A DNA stretch of 64,000 bases, from assembly GCA_025526935.1 (NCBI GenBank), contig JAHLKD010000001.1, positions 248,001 through 312,000 of the forward strand, given 5' to 3'. Origin of the DNA: Cladochytrium replicatum (lineage: Eukaryota; Chytridiomycota; Chytridiomycetes; Cladochytriales; Cladochytriaceae). Below, piece after piece: positions 23,801 to 35,354 of the stretch (the first letter of the stretch is position 1; the number at the start of each line of letters is the position of its first letter). The notes under the pieces were generated by a model. It was not told the origin of the DNA. It did no database searches and saw only the letters and a list, made by a program, of their open reading frames with translations. The translations under genes and the position numbers were made by a program.

Positions 23801-24702
23801 GACCAGTATCTATAAAATGGTTTTGGGTCAACGGAAACCGAAATGCATCTTGCATACCCTTCAGTGGAAAAATTTGTCGAAGAAGTTTTCAAGCGATCTC
23901 CCCACAGCAGTGTCAAAACGGGCAGCTCACCAAGAGAATAAAACGAAGCCGTAACTTGGAGAGAGTACTGGAACACAAATAGTGAGAATATGCCTTTTGA
24001 CGTCTTTGGATCATTTTCAATACATCTGAGGGCTGTACAGCCCTACCTGATGCTTCATCGGATGACATTCGACTCGGATCCACGACCCATACTCTCGCTT
24101 GGATCCCAGAAGTATAACTAGGCACGCTCCCAAGATCCGATTTCTTGACCGAGTTCAAATCCTTTATCCATGTTGAGGTCGTGGTGTCCCTCGATACACC
24201 AGAAACAATGTACCACTGATAGCAACCCGGTGATTTCTTGATCGTCACATAGAATGTGTCGGCGGTGGAGGTGTTTCCATCGCGATAAACTTGGAACCAT
24301 TTCGACCCGTATGACGTGCATCGAATTCGAATCGTTTGGTTCGAGAACTTTGAAGTCGGATCTGCGGCTGTTGAACACGTTGGATCGGTTAGCCATTGAA
24401 CTGACGATGCTTGAGACGTGTACGCGGCTCTAAACTGGGAAAATTCAATGGTTTCTGGATCAATCGTGTTTTCCGTTGAGGCTCACCCATCGGTTCGTGT
24501 AGAAACTGATTTTGTCGCTTTCTAGACTCTCATAGTAAAATCTCCCGTTTCCGAAGCGTGCCGGGAGAAGTTGCGCTGAGGATGCAGCGACCGTGATCAC
24601 GATCAACCACAACCAAATCATGAGTATCACAAAAGAGGTCACTTGAAATATAGAACGACATGTTGATACAACAAATATGTTTATCCCGCAAGCTCTAATC
24701 AT
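20821..24702 (-). CDS. CatSper-type channel auxiliary subunit (beta/gamma/delta/epsilon-like)
   Basis: CatSper is the calcium channel of sperm flagella. Its auxiliary subunits are large single-pass proteins with a beta-rich extracellular head. Two ATGs are possible, 24702 and 24621; the second begins MIWLWLIVITVAASSAQ, an ideal signal peptide. A propeller-like region follows (about 24000-22500; NSGTKVVLTQLSTNVSVSSS, GRLYFSTNGGVRF, VDQASGGDLYVWGSS), then a Cys-containing stem with NALTWKAGHDGLYIFQATVM and FCTLQTQFAVYVYGAPIPP, one transmembrane helix (VTIIVALVVSVLFALAASYF) and a short basic tail ending KEKKA at 20821. The stem-TM end is the shared CatSper accessory-subunit signature. Which subunit it corresponds to is not clear. 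Head-to-head with TOM20. Confidence 0.72.
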
Positions 24703-24812
24703 AATACCTTGCGAGATCAAATCTCGTTACAAATTTCCACCAGGGTTGCTGTGGCTTCTTAACAAGCGCGCGATTGTCGAAGAAAAATCCGTTGTCGCAC
24801 ACATCAAACAAA

Positions 24813-25432
24813 ATGGTTTCAACACGGGAGCTTCTGTATGGCAGCCTAACTGCAAGTGCACTCGTTGCCGTGGGATACTTGATTTACTTTGACCAGCGAA
24901 GACAGAGGGACCCGGAGTTCAGAAAGGAAATTCGTACGTCGATGCACATGATTCACATTCGGGCCGTGTTGACTCTGAATTTCTATGGTCTATAGGGCGG
25001 AAGAGGCTGAGGGCAGAAAAGAAATACAACTTGTCCAAAGACAAGTCAAAATCAATTGCTGTCGCGGAAGCGCTGAAAGCCGCAGGACTGTCGGAAGATG
25101 AGCCAGTGCCTCACACCCCTGAAGGACGTGAGAAGTACTTCTTGAAGCACTTGCAGCTTGGAGAGGAGTTGATGATGAGAGGTAAGTTGGGAAACTATGC
25201 GAAGTACACAAAATTTGTTTACGCTGTTACTTTGTCAGGCGAGTCTTACTTCCCGGCAGCGGCGGCATGTTTCTTCCGTGGGCTGAAGGTTCACGGAAAC
25301 CCGATGCAGATGATGATGATGCTGCAGCCAGCGGTACCAGAGCCCGTGTTCAACATGATCATGGAGTTGTTAGCGGAGGACATGAAGGCTACAGAAGCGA
25401 AAGGGAAGGATGCGGCCGATATCGACCAATAA
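24813..25432 (+). CDS. TOM20: Mitochondrial import receptor subunit TOM20
   Basis: Tom20 is the outer-membrane receptor that binds amphipathic presequences. The start is MVSTRELLYGSLTASALVAV at 24813, giving an N-terminal membrane anchor, followed by YLIYFDQRRQRDPEFRK as in fungal and animal Tom20. After one intron (about 24930-25000) come a Lys-rich linker and the receptor domain: KYFLKHLQLGEELMMRGKLG, then ESYFPAAAACFFRGLKVHGN with the TPR-like helix pair, and QPAVPEPVFNMIMELL. It ends GKDAADIDQ at 25432. Length is about 180 aa, normal for fungi. It diverges from the CatSper-like gene with a gap of 110-190 bp. Confidence 0.92.
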
Positions 25433-25528
25433 AGGATGCTTATTCGGCGCGATTGCCTGGATTTATTTCGGTTCTGTTTAATGAAGACTTCAGCTGTTGC
25501 AGTTCATTTACTGGTTCCACCGGCTTGG

Positions 25529-27011
25529 TCAAGCAATTTCGCTTCTAGGAGAACTTTTTGCTTTGTCAAGAGACTCTTTGAGCTTTTCGTAGAGCCCATC
25601 AAGTTTGTTCTTTGTGGAATCAACTTGCTCTGATGCCACTCTCCACATACGCGTGAGATGCTCATTCTCGCCGTCCCTCGCTTCGGCCTTCCTTGCAGCA
25701 TCCTGTAGTACGTCTAGTTCTCTAACCAACGCTTTAACGTGATCTGCCGCACCATATTGCTGATCCTTGTTGCGATCTTCCCGTTCTTGTGCAAGTGTAA
25801 GCTCAAGGTTCCGTACCTTTGATTCCAGTCCCTGTGATTTTAGCTGCTCTCTGTAAAGCTCAAGCTCAAGGTCACGGATCTGTGATTTGAACGATTTAGC
25901 AGTGCCGGACTCTTTCTCGGCAAACTTTGCTTTAAGCGCTTTGATTTCGGTCCGGGCGGCTTCCAGGTTCTGATTTGCCTCGTTCTTCCATGCTTCAAAA
26001 GTGGTAAGAATCTTGATTTCCCGCTCATTGGCGACAGAAAGTTCCTGCTCCAAAGTCGCAATATGCATGCTTTGTTCCTTAGACGCAATTGTTAGTGCAA
26101 CCAACTGCTGCTTCAGCAGAGTGATAACCGCAGGAGAAATAGGAATTGTCTGTTCCGTGCGATCACGATGGCGTTTCGTGGTTTTTCGAGCAGCGAGTGA
26201 CTCAATCGCAGCCACCTTGGCCTTGTACTCGTTTTCAGCAGCTGAGAGGGACTCATACAGAACAGCAGGCGGCTGCACGTGTGAGAGGTGGATCGGGCTT
26301 TGAGGGTGCGATGAAGCAAAAGCAATTTGTGGTTCGATCATGGAGTTCTGGTGGTGGGTGGTGCGAGGCGAGCCAATGTTTATTTGGTCGTTATTGATCC
26401 AAGATTGTAGCAGTGTTGCCCCACCATCAACTTTTGACTGGGTAGGGAGGTTCACTGATCCCCTCGACTCTATTGAAGTCTTTGGAGAGTACCCTGTCGA
26501 CTTCTTCGCTGAAACAATGTGATTTAACTCACTGGCATAGCTGGTGTGTTTTAACCAAAGCCGGACCTTTTACCGTGTGTTTGATCTTTGCATCAGCATT
26601 TGAGCGTCGCCCAGGTTTTCTACGTCGATCGTCAGGATTATCAGGAAGGAGATTGGCTTCGGTGGGAATCCCAACGTCTTCCACAATCATGTTCGTAGAA
26701 GAATAGCGTGGAACTCCAACTGATTTAACTGGTGGCTCACCAGGGTATTGATCAAAGCTTTGTGTTTTATGCTGGTCAGGAACATTCGTCCGCTGATATT
26801 GGCTCCATCTGTCGTTCCAGTTGGAAGTAGCGGCTGAAATTCTGAGTTCACTGTCACGATGACTTTTGGTGTCAGCTGGACCAACTAAGGAAGCTTTAAG
26901 CGAAGTATCATTTCCAGCTGGGTACACTGGTGAAACTGCACTGTTCTGAGCTTGAGAGACGGAAACGTGTGGAATAAATGAAGATGTTTCTCTGGATGGA
27001 GAAGGGTTCAT
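25529..27011 (-). CDS. Coiled-coil protein, function unknown
   Basis: Not recognised. Exon 1 (ATG 27011, MNPSPSRETSSF) is polar and disordered with a basic patch (DDRRRKPGRRSNADAKIK). A 58-nt intron (donor inside AAAGgtccgg, acceptor TTTCAG) joins it in frame to a second exon. From about 26250 down to 25550 the protein is one long heptad-rich coiled coil (for example KQQLVALTIASKEQSMHIA, SKVRNLELTLAQEREDRNKD), with a short C-terminal SSPRSEIA. Predicted size is about 470 aa. It is head-to-head with GCNA (118 bp between ATGs). A centrosomal or cytoskeletal role would be a guess only. Confidence 0.6.
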
Positions 27012-27128
27012 CTTTTCAATCTTCTGTTTCAGGAGAAAGCAACTTGATCTGTTAACTGGATGATCACAACCTCACAAACGCGCTCATCCCATAACGGGCT
27101 TAATTGCAGTGAATGAACACACCCTGCA

Positions 27129-30100
27129 ATGGCCGAAGACCGGCGGACTACCCGTCGGCAAGCTCATCAACAATCGGATGTCGTGGATTGTGATGCAGTA
27201 GCAGCATCGAAAATTTCCGAACCAGTCCCTCATCCAATTCGGGTAAGACGGGGTGTAAAGTCCACCAACACCAGAGCAAATAGCAAACGTGGACCAGAAA
27301 ATTCAGCTGTAGACGAATCGACTACCATTGATGTCGACCGAAAAGTTTCAAAACAAGCCATCACGAGTGACCCAATAGTTGTCGACTCTGGAAGTGACGG
27401 AGAAAGGTGGGCAACCCTGAAACCGAATATGAAAGCACATGTTCGGAGAACGAAATCGGGCCGTCAGAGTGTAATATCAGATAGCATACTTGTTGGATAT
27501 CGTTCAAAGAACATGATTGCAGTGGAGTTAGCCACCCGAGGAAACGAATCGAACGTTATCGTTTTAGATTCGAGCAGCGATGATGACAGCAAAGCCTGCA
27601 AAGGCGATAATGTTTCCCCGAACCCAGGCCAAAACAAGGTCTCAAAGGCTTCTAGGCGTCGGGCTAGTGCTGAAGATGATGTTCCACCAATGACGAAGGG
27701 GTCAACAGACCTCGGATCATTGCTTCAATCCGAACGAAAGTACTCGGTTTCCAATGTTGAGAAGGAATTTCAAAGGAGCAGCAGAAGTCAGTTGAGTTTG
27801 GTCCCTCAAAATTCGCCGGACGAAGCAGGTTCGAGCTCGGATGAAGAGACTGCACCGTCTCAACGTGCCCCGAGCGTATTTGTTTCTCCACCACGCGAGC
27901 TCGAACAACGAGATAAGCACGTTGGTAATTATCTTCAGGCATCGCACTATCTTTTCATCTAATGAATGCGATATGTAGAGTTTTTGGTGACGACCCGGAG
28001 GCGAAATAGAATTCTCCATTTCAAGGAAGGCGAATTCGACTCCCCAGCAACCGGTATGGATGAGAATCAGCACAGAGACATTGCCAAAGCGAGCGGAACA
28101 CAGCAGAATCCAATGGTCGTTTGGTCGAGCCTTCCTCCTGTACCCAAAGAAAAGGATCAAAACCCAAATCCTCGCCTTGAACGAAAGAAGGCGGCCTCAC
28201 GCCCATCAAATCTCCTACAACAATTGCTGGGGCAGAGAGAGGAATCTCTCAAAGCTCGAACACCCTCCCGAACCACAGAAACTGGCATCGGAACAAGTTT
28301 GAAATCGAGCAATGCAGGCGATAACAATCCCTTTATTGACGAGAAAACTCGTCACAAAGACCGCACAACTGCAACAAATCGCTCGAATGATGCAAATCGT
28401 ATTCCCCATAGTTTGGATCCTGGAAAGGGCCGCGATGTGAAGAAGGACGCCAAACCTTTCGTAGTGCCTTCTGTCGTTAACAAAACTCAAGAGAATGCCC
28501 CAGGAGAACAATCGCTCTGTATTGACAGTGTTCTCAATTCCTTCAGCAATCTATCGATCTCCACAACCAAAAAGCCCATAATTGAGTTAACTGTAACCTT
28601 GAAGACAGATATTTCCAAACCGGAAGGAAATTCATCGACAAACAGCAACAACGGTCACGGTTTGTTAAGTCACACAAGAGTCGTCGAGATGATCTCACAC
28701 ATCAATTTATCAAACGAACAACAGAAGGACCAAGTGTCACGAAAGCGACAAAAAATCGTACTCATACGGGGGATTCTCTCTCATCAGCTATTTCTCGTGG
28801 CAGAGAATGTCGGTCAAACGAAAGGAACGTGGTAGAGAAGCAGATAAAACATCAAGATAGCCTTACGGACGACCTCATCGGTTCCTTCACCCAACTGAAT
28901 GTCAGCAAAGAAGGGAGAATAAAGACGACATTCGGACCAAATAGTAGGCAGGCAGAAATCGTTCAAAAGGCAGCTGAGTCAGCCGAGATTCATCCGGCTC
29001 CGGTAAAAGCGAAAGCTCAGGCGCCGAATGTTGATGGGAAAGTGAGAAGGCGATTGGTGATTCACAGTGACGATGAAGACACGGAAGGTAAACGGGGCGG
29101 AGCTAGTTTTTCTTTGAGATCACGATCTGAATTTCCTACATTTAGACGGTGTTGAGGATAGGTCTAGGCGGGCAGGGCCACCACAATCAACGCAAAAGAT
29201 TGCCATTCCGATTCCTGCCGACCAAATGTCCAGTAAAGAGCACAAAACTCAGTCGATCGAGGGCAAAAGACGACTTCATCCAATTTATCTATCGAGCGAT
29301 GACGAATTATCCCCTGTCAAGCGTAATGGCAAAAGCAGTTTGGTCACTAGTTTTCTAATATCTTAAGACAGGTGTGGATCGGCCAAAGCTTCAGCCTTCT
29401 TCGGTTCAAAAGCGAGTTGACGCAGCGAAGCAGATCCACCAGCCAGCTGGTTCATTCCATCCAACTGTTTCGACTCCACATAATATGTTCTCGTAAGGAT
29501 TCAGAAAGCAGAGCAAATAAGTTTTGACTTGTTTGTAGAGATCCTGCGGTTCCACCTGCCAGAAAAGGTCGGTCGAAAATTTGGGATTCGGAGATAAACG
29601 ATTCAACACCCGCACCAGCCAGGAATCCCCCTAAAAGTGTATGGTCCCCAGAAGATCGACCAGCGGCTGTTCCGTCCACCCCAAAAACCGTGAAGAGAAA
29701 GCTGTTCGTCAGCAATACGACAGGTTTACCGTGTGAACATCTTGTTTGAGTCGTTTTTTGTTTAACACTTCTGAAGGAACCAACCGTGAGCATCTCACAT
29801 TTAAGTTGGAACGAGAAACCATCGCCGTTCGGCTGTATGAAGAATTCAATGAAAAGATCTTCGGTTCTTTGTTGCCGGACGATCTGGAGATATCTTGGTG
29901 AGGCGACATGTGTACCATAAAACTTGAATTACACACTTACTTTTGCGAAGGTCTGCGAAGCTTGTTGCAACTGCTGGGATCAGTCGACTAGTGACGTTAG
30001 GAGCTGGTTTATCAAAGCAATTGAATCCTTAAGTCCGTTTCTTTGTAGAAGGAAAAACACAAAGACAGGAATAGTTACCAGAAAAGCAACGATAGAGCTA

Positions 30101-30875
30101 TCGAACAAAGTGCTGGATACCATAGGTGGGATATCTGGCGATGCGTTACATTCGTGGCTGACATCATTCGAACCAGATCGACTCAGGTCAACGCTAGCCC
30201 ACGAAATGTGTCATGTCGCGGCATTTTGGATCGACGGCAATACGAAGCCGCCACATGGAGCAGTGTTCAAGAAATGGGGACAAAGGGTGATGAGGTGTTA
30301 CAGTGATATCGAGGTGACCACTTGCCACTCTTATGAGATCGCGTACACACATTGGTACGAGTGTGAGAACATGTTTTGTGGACGTCGGTAAGCGTAACTT
30401 GAAGTCACTTTTTGCTGGTATTAATGCAAATCGCTGGAAGGTATGGGAGATTCAGCAAGTCGATCGACGTCAGAACACAACGTTGCGGTATATGTGGTGG
30501 AAAACTTCGTTATCTCGAGCGCAACTGCAAGGATGGAAAAGCGAGAAAAGAAAACTTGTTTCAGGCTTTCTTAAAGGTAGTTGAGATGTGCTAGCTGCGT
30601 GGGAACTAATCAGACGTTCCATACAGGAGAGACTAAAAACAACTAAAGCAATATTTCCTGGATTGCCGCACAAAGAAGTCATGCAACTTCTGAGTGACGA
30701 ATGGAAGGAAGTAAAATCCTCCTGGATTGCAGGGAGGAAGGGTTCGCAATTAGCGACAGAGGCGGTACCTTCATTTTACGGCGGCGAAGATTGGGCAGGC
30801 GAAGAGAATGATGACGAGTCAAGCGAAGAGGATCTATCGTTTGTTGTGCCAGATGATGAATCGTTTCGAGTTTGA
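27129..30875 (+). CDS. GCNA: GCNA-like SprT-family protease (DNA-protein crosslink repair)
   Basis: GCNA/ACRC is an acidic protein with a SprT-like metalloprotease domain that acts on DNA-protein crosslinks. From ATG 27129 (MAEDRRTTRRQAHQQ) a long disordered part carries SUMO-interaction-like motifs followed by acid: DPIVVDSGSDGE, NVIVLDSSSDDD and HPIYLSSDDELS. An intron at 28593-28645 (53 nt) resolves an apparent frame change. The protease domain (about 29920-30560) has LRSTLAHEMCHVAAFWIDG with HExxH, the third-ligand region TKPPHGAVFKKWGQR, TTCHSYEIAYTHWYEC, and a zinc ribbon (CGRR...SKSIDVRTQRCGICGGK). A helical, HMG-like C-terminus follows (FPGLPHKEVMQLLSDEWKEV), then an acidic end at 30875. 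About ten exons. Confidence 0.85.
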
Positions 30876-30974
30876 GTAAATTTTTCCAAAAAGATTTAAT
30901 CATGCGCAGCTCACTCTTGACTGCGAGCGAAGGATAAGGATCGCGTTTCCTCTGGCGACAACAAGTCTAACTTC

Positions 30975-32411
30975 ATGGCCAAAGACGACCACAGTGCATC
31001 TGACTCCGAAGTATCGTCGATTGAAATGGAAAGCGACGGTGAGCTCAGTCGCTCGTTTGTTTCGCGAAACAGTGTGCTGAAGCCAAATCATTCTCTAACG
31101 GTAGAAGTTCCTGTAAAGTACCCATCTGCCCAGCGACCACCAGCTAAAGTATCAAGGCTTAGCTCAGACGCAGCACGCTCAGCTTCCACACCACGCCGAT
31201 CTGCTCGAATTGCAAGTAGCACCTCAACTCCCAGCCGAAATATAGACGTCATGGAAGAGGACGATGACAGTGAGCAAGATTCTGATGACGAATCAGAAAG
31301 TGGGGATAACTTTGGTGAAGTGAATAACGACGAGGATCGTATGGCGGAAACCGAAAACAGCGGAGTTGATCAAATCGAAGATGATGAGGACGCTCCATTG
31401 ATTATCAACAGTCGCAGAGCCCCACTAGCACAGCGGTCTGCAAACCAAAAGTCAGGAATATCTAAAACGAATAGGACTAACAATCGGAAGCGGAAACTTT
31501 CAGTGGATGCGAGTTCATCCACCCTCTCAACGAAGACAGCGACGGCGTCGCGTGGCAAATCACGAAAAGCGAAAGGTGACGCGTCAGATGAAGATGATGC
31601 TGGACAACCCGAGAAACAAGCGAGCGAAGCAGGGCCATCTTCGGTGACACGACCACCGGCAAGGCGGCCTGCTTCTAAGAAGGCAAGAGTTTCGAACGCA
31701 TCCGAGAAATTGGGTTCGAGTGTGATTGGAGAGAGTGCAGACGAGGAATACCCTGCTAGAACTAATGGCTCTGGTTCGCGAGCTCCGTCGGGCAAGAAGG
31801 CGGCCAAGAAAACCGCCCCAAAGCGGCGTAAGTCGAAAGTGAAGGAGTCAGATGAAGAGGCGGCTAGTGAGTTTGATGATATCAATGACGAAGATGACGA
31901 CGATGGATCAGATTTGGAGGGGGTGATGTCCTCGGATGCGAGCATGGTCGCAGGACCGTCGCGAGTTATTGGAAGGGTGGCTCGAGCTAGAACCAGCCGT
32001 GCAGGCATGACTCGCTCGCAGAGGGAGGCTGCCAGAGTAGCTTCGATGGGTGAAAGATTGGCTGCGCGAACACGTAGAGTAGGTCAAAGCTAATTGCATT
32101 GATTCTCGATGCTAATTTTGCCAAAGGAATGGGAGGATATTTACTACCATCATCCTCGACTCGAAACAATCTGGGATGAGCTCGAAAAGTCTGTCGCAAC
32201 CATTGAAATGAAAGAAGCAGAACAGCCCGAGAATGTGCTGGTGAAGTTGCTCCCTTTTCAACTCAAAGGAGTGTACTGGTTGCGGAAGCAAGAGGAGTCT
32301 GAGGTAAATATCGTCATCCTCTGAGTCGACTATCACTGATATATTGGCAGTTCAATGGTGGTATATTAGGTAGTTACACAGGTTATTATCCGTTGACTAT
32401 CGGTTTGATTC

Positions 32412-32449
<38 letters not shown>

Positions 32450-35004
32450 TTCATTTAGCGGACGAAATGGGTATGGGGAAGACGATTCAAACCATTGGAT
32501 TGCTTGTTTCGACACCTCATATCAAGCCAAACCTTATCATTGCGCCAACAGTGTAAGTTCAAAAGATTGCTCGTTTCACAGTGCTAATTAGACAACAGTG
32601 CTATCATGCAGTGGCAAGCGGAGTTGAATGAAAGAACGAAGCCAGGGACTTTTTCGATCTACATACACCATGGTCAATCACGCACAAAGAAATCGGACGT
32701 TAACTTTAACGATTACGACGTCGTTCTTACAACGTACGCAACGCTTGAGAACGCTTTTCGGAGGCACAACTACGGAACTAAGACGAAGATTAAAACCGCG
32801 AAAAAGGCAAAGAAAGAAGATAGTGATAGTGATGATGAATTTGATGAGGAAACTGGAGAGCAAGAGTCAAAGGGCAAGGAACCGATTTCTGGTCCAACAC
32901 CAACACACAACTATGTAAAGACTCCTAGTCAGGTGCACTTAATCAAATGGGGCAGGATCATTCTGGATGAAGCGCACTCCATCAAGGATCGCAACAATTC
33001 TACTGCTCGAGCAGTCTTCGCGCTGCAGTCGGATCGCCGGTGGAGTTTAACAGGTTTGATTAACGTTTTGTTGGTTGTCTTGACTTATTCCCGAGACTTT
33101 CAGGCACACCGTTGCAGAACCGAGTGGGGGAAATATATTCACTTATTCGATTTATGGATGCTGATCCTTTCAGGTAACAAACACGCTTGAATCGTCGCAA
33201 AGGCCTGCTGATTTCAGCTGCAACACAGCTATTACTTCTGCAAGAACTGCCCATGCATGTTGAAAAGCTGGAATTTCAAAAACAGCTCAAAATGCGGTAA
33301 GTTGGAATTGTTAATAAAACACGGAGTGCAGTTTGAGTGAGCGATCATGTACAACAGAAAGCTGTGGCCATACCAGTCATCGCCACTTTTGCTGGTGGAA
33401 CATGGCAATATTGAAGGCAAGCCGTATGATGTTTATTGGGAGTGTCGAGCAACTGACATCTGTTCACAGCCTATTCAGCGCTACGGAGCTCAGGGCGAAG
33501 GCGTTGATGCATTCAAAAGTTGAGGCTGTTGTTGGATAGGATCATGTTGAGGCGCGTAAAAATAGACCATGCTGACGATCTTGGGCTGCCACCGCGGGTT
33601 GTAGTGGTGCGTCGGGACGTGTTCAACGAGCCTGAGGAAGAGTTTTACGAGAGCTTGTATACCGATTCCAAAAGGTATAATCCACCTGTTTGTTTGGGTT
33701 TGGGATTAATTTACATTTCTCAGGGAATTCGATACATATATTACCTCCAATACAGTTTTGAACAATTACGCATCCATCTTCTCTCTGCTTAGCCGTATGA
33801 GGTTAGCGGCGAATCACCCAGGTAATTAGAGCCTCGATATGGCCGCGCCGAACCTAAATTTCCGGCACAGACTTGGTTGTTACAAAGCTGGCTATTGCAA
33901 GCAACACCGCGAAAGAAACTCTTGTGTGCGGGATCTGCCAAGAAATGGCAGAAGACGCTGTGATCAGCAAGTGCAAGCATGTGCGTATGAGATCTACTCT
34001 TTTTCTTTTGGTTATGCTTACAGCTCGCTTGAAGATATTCTGCCGAGAAGATATTCGTCAGTATATACAATCGGACCCAGACGCACAGCCAAAATGCCCT
34101 AGTTGCTTTAGGGCGCTTACGATCGATCTTTCACAGCCGATGGTGGAGTCGTTGAGCGCAGCAAACTCGCATGCTAGTATTGTCAATCACATTGATATGT
34201 CAAGGTGGAGGAGCAGCACCAAAATCGAAGCGCTCGTGGAGGAGTTGGAAAAGCTTCAGCGCGATGAGGAGGGAGGAGGGGCGACGATCAAGAGTATTGT
34301 GTTTTCCCAGTTTGTGTCATTCTTGGATTTGGTAGCATGGCGGCTTTCTCGGGCGGGCATTGTAGCTGTTAAGCTTGACGGCAGAATGGGCCCGGAGCAG
34401 AGACAAGCTGTAAGTTCATGGTCATGGCCAGCTTTGGCCTTTGCTCACTCGTCTTAACAGGTGATCGATTCGTTCATGAAAGATCCTAATGTAACCGTGT
34501 TCCTCGTATCACTTAAGGCGGGAGGTGTTGCCTTGAACCTAACAGAAGCATCCAGAGTGTTTGGTATGAAATATTGATTTGGATGTCGAATCTTGCTAAA
34601 TTGTTTGCTCAAGTGTGTGACCCTTGGTGGAATGGCAGCGTGGAGGTAATTAGCTCAGTTGCACTTTGGTCTCAACTGAGAACATGTTTTTGTAGGACCA
34701 AGCATTTGATCGTATCCATCGGTAATTGTTCAACTCTATGTACGTCTGCACGCCAGTTGTCTCACTTAATTTCAGATTGGGCCAGCATAGACCCATCAAG
34801 ATCACAAGATTGATCATCGAGAACAGCATCGAGTCGCGTATCTTGCAGCTGCAAGAGAAGAAGAAGGCGTTGATCGCTTCTACTGTCGGAAAGGACATGG
34901 ATGCATTGGCGAAGGTACCGTAAAGAAATTCAAGATTCTCCACTGCAACTGACGTTCATATTCAGCTTTCTGAAGAAGATCTTAAGTTTCTCTTTGTTCT
35001 TTAG
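30975..35004 (+). CDS. RAD16: RAD16-type SNF2 ATPase with RING finger
   Basis: Rad16 with Rad7 drives global-genome nucleotide excision repair. The start at 30975 opens a 370-residue acidic/basic disordered N-terminus. A 48-nt intron then joins ARTRR to [20 protein letters not shown], the conserved Rad16 entry. SNF2 motifs follow: [18 protein letters not shown] (motif I, split by an intron), [13 protein letters not shown] (DEAH), RRWSLTG, a C4-type finger ([16 protein letters not shown]), a RING ([19 protein letters not shown] to CPSCFRAL) inserted between helicase lobes as in Rad16, then [57 protein letters not shown] and GQHRP. The end is [12 protein letters not shown] at 35004. The motif I intron holds a 37-base C run. 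Confidence 0.93.
32413..32449 (+). repeat. Poly-C tract (37 C) in a RAD16 intron
   Basis: An uninterrupted run of 37 cytosines sits in the intron that splits helicase motif I of RAD16, about 11 nt upstream of the acceptor (TTCATTTAG). It occupies the position of the polypyrimidine tract. Exact length may be affected by sequencing or assembly of a homopolymer. Confidence 0.95.
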
Positions 35005-35354
35005 TGTTTGCTTCGAGCATATGTTAAAATGGTTTCCCTTCGTGTGGTAGATGTTCTGTCGCACGCAAGGATGACAAACAAGCAAAATTAAAGAAAAGAA
35101 TCTGAACTAGCGATAAAATTTGAGCCAGAAGGCCGAATGCGTGGTAGGTAGACTGCGCCGCGCTTTTCATCACGAGCATCTGAACCCGAGCCAAATCCAA
35201 CACAAACAACCGTCGCAAACATCTCACACCTGCTCAACAGCAAAACATGGCAACAGCCTGGTACCGTCACACATGGCGACTCCTTGACTGTGGTGTCCCA
35301 ATAATACAATGATTTGGCTGAAATAGGTCCAACTCCTCACTTCCTGTTTCAACA
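35005..35354. other. Intergenic, RAD16 to eIF4E2
   Basis: About 350 bp between a gene end and the next start on the same strand. Only short, compositionally random ORFs are seen on either strand. It presumably holds the RAD16 3' end and the promoter and 5' UTR of the translation-factor gene. No clear motif is visible. Confidence 0.5.

Noticed and set aside
28590-28840. Apparent frameshift in GCNA
   Set aside because: A 53-nt GT-AG intron (28593-28645) joins KKPIIELT to QQRSRFVKSHKS in phase and restores one frame.
30975-32093. The acidic N-terminal ORF as a separate gene from RAD16
   Set aside because: A 48-nt intron at its 3' end joins it in frame to the conserved [16 protein letters not shown] start of the helicase part.
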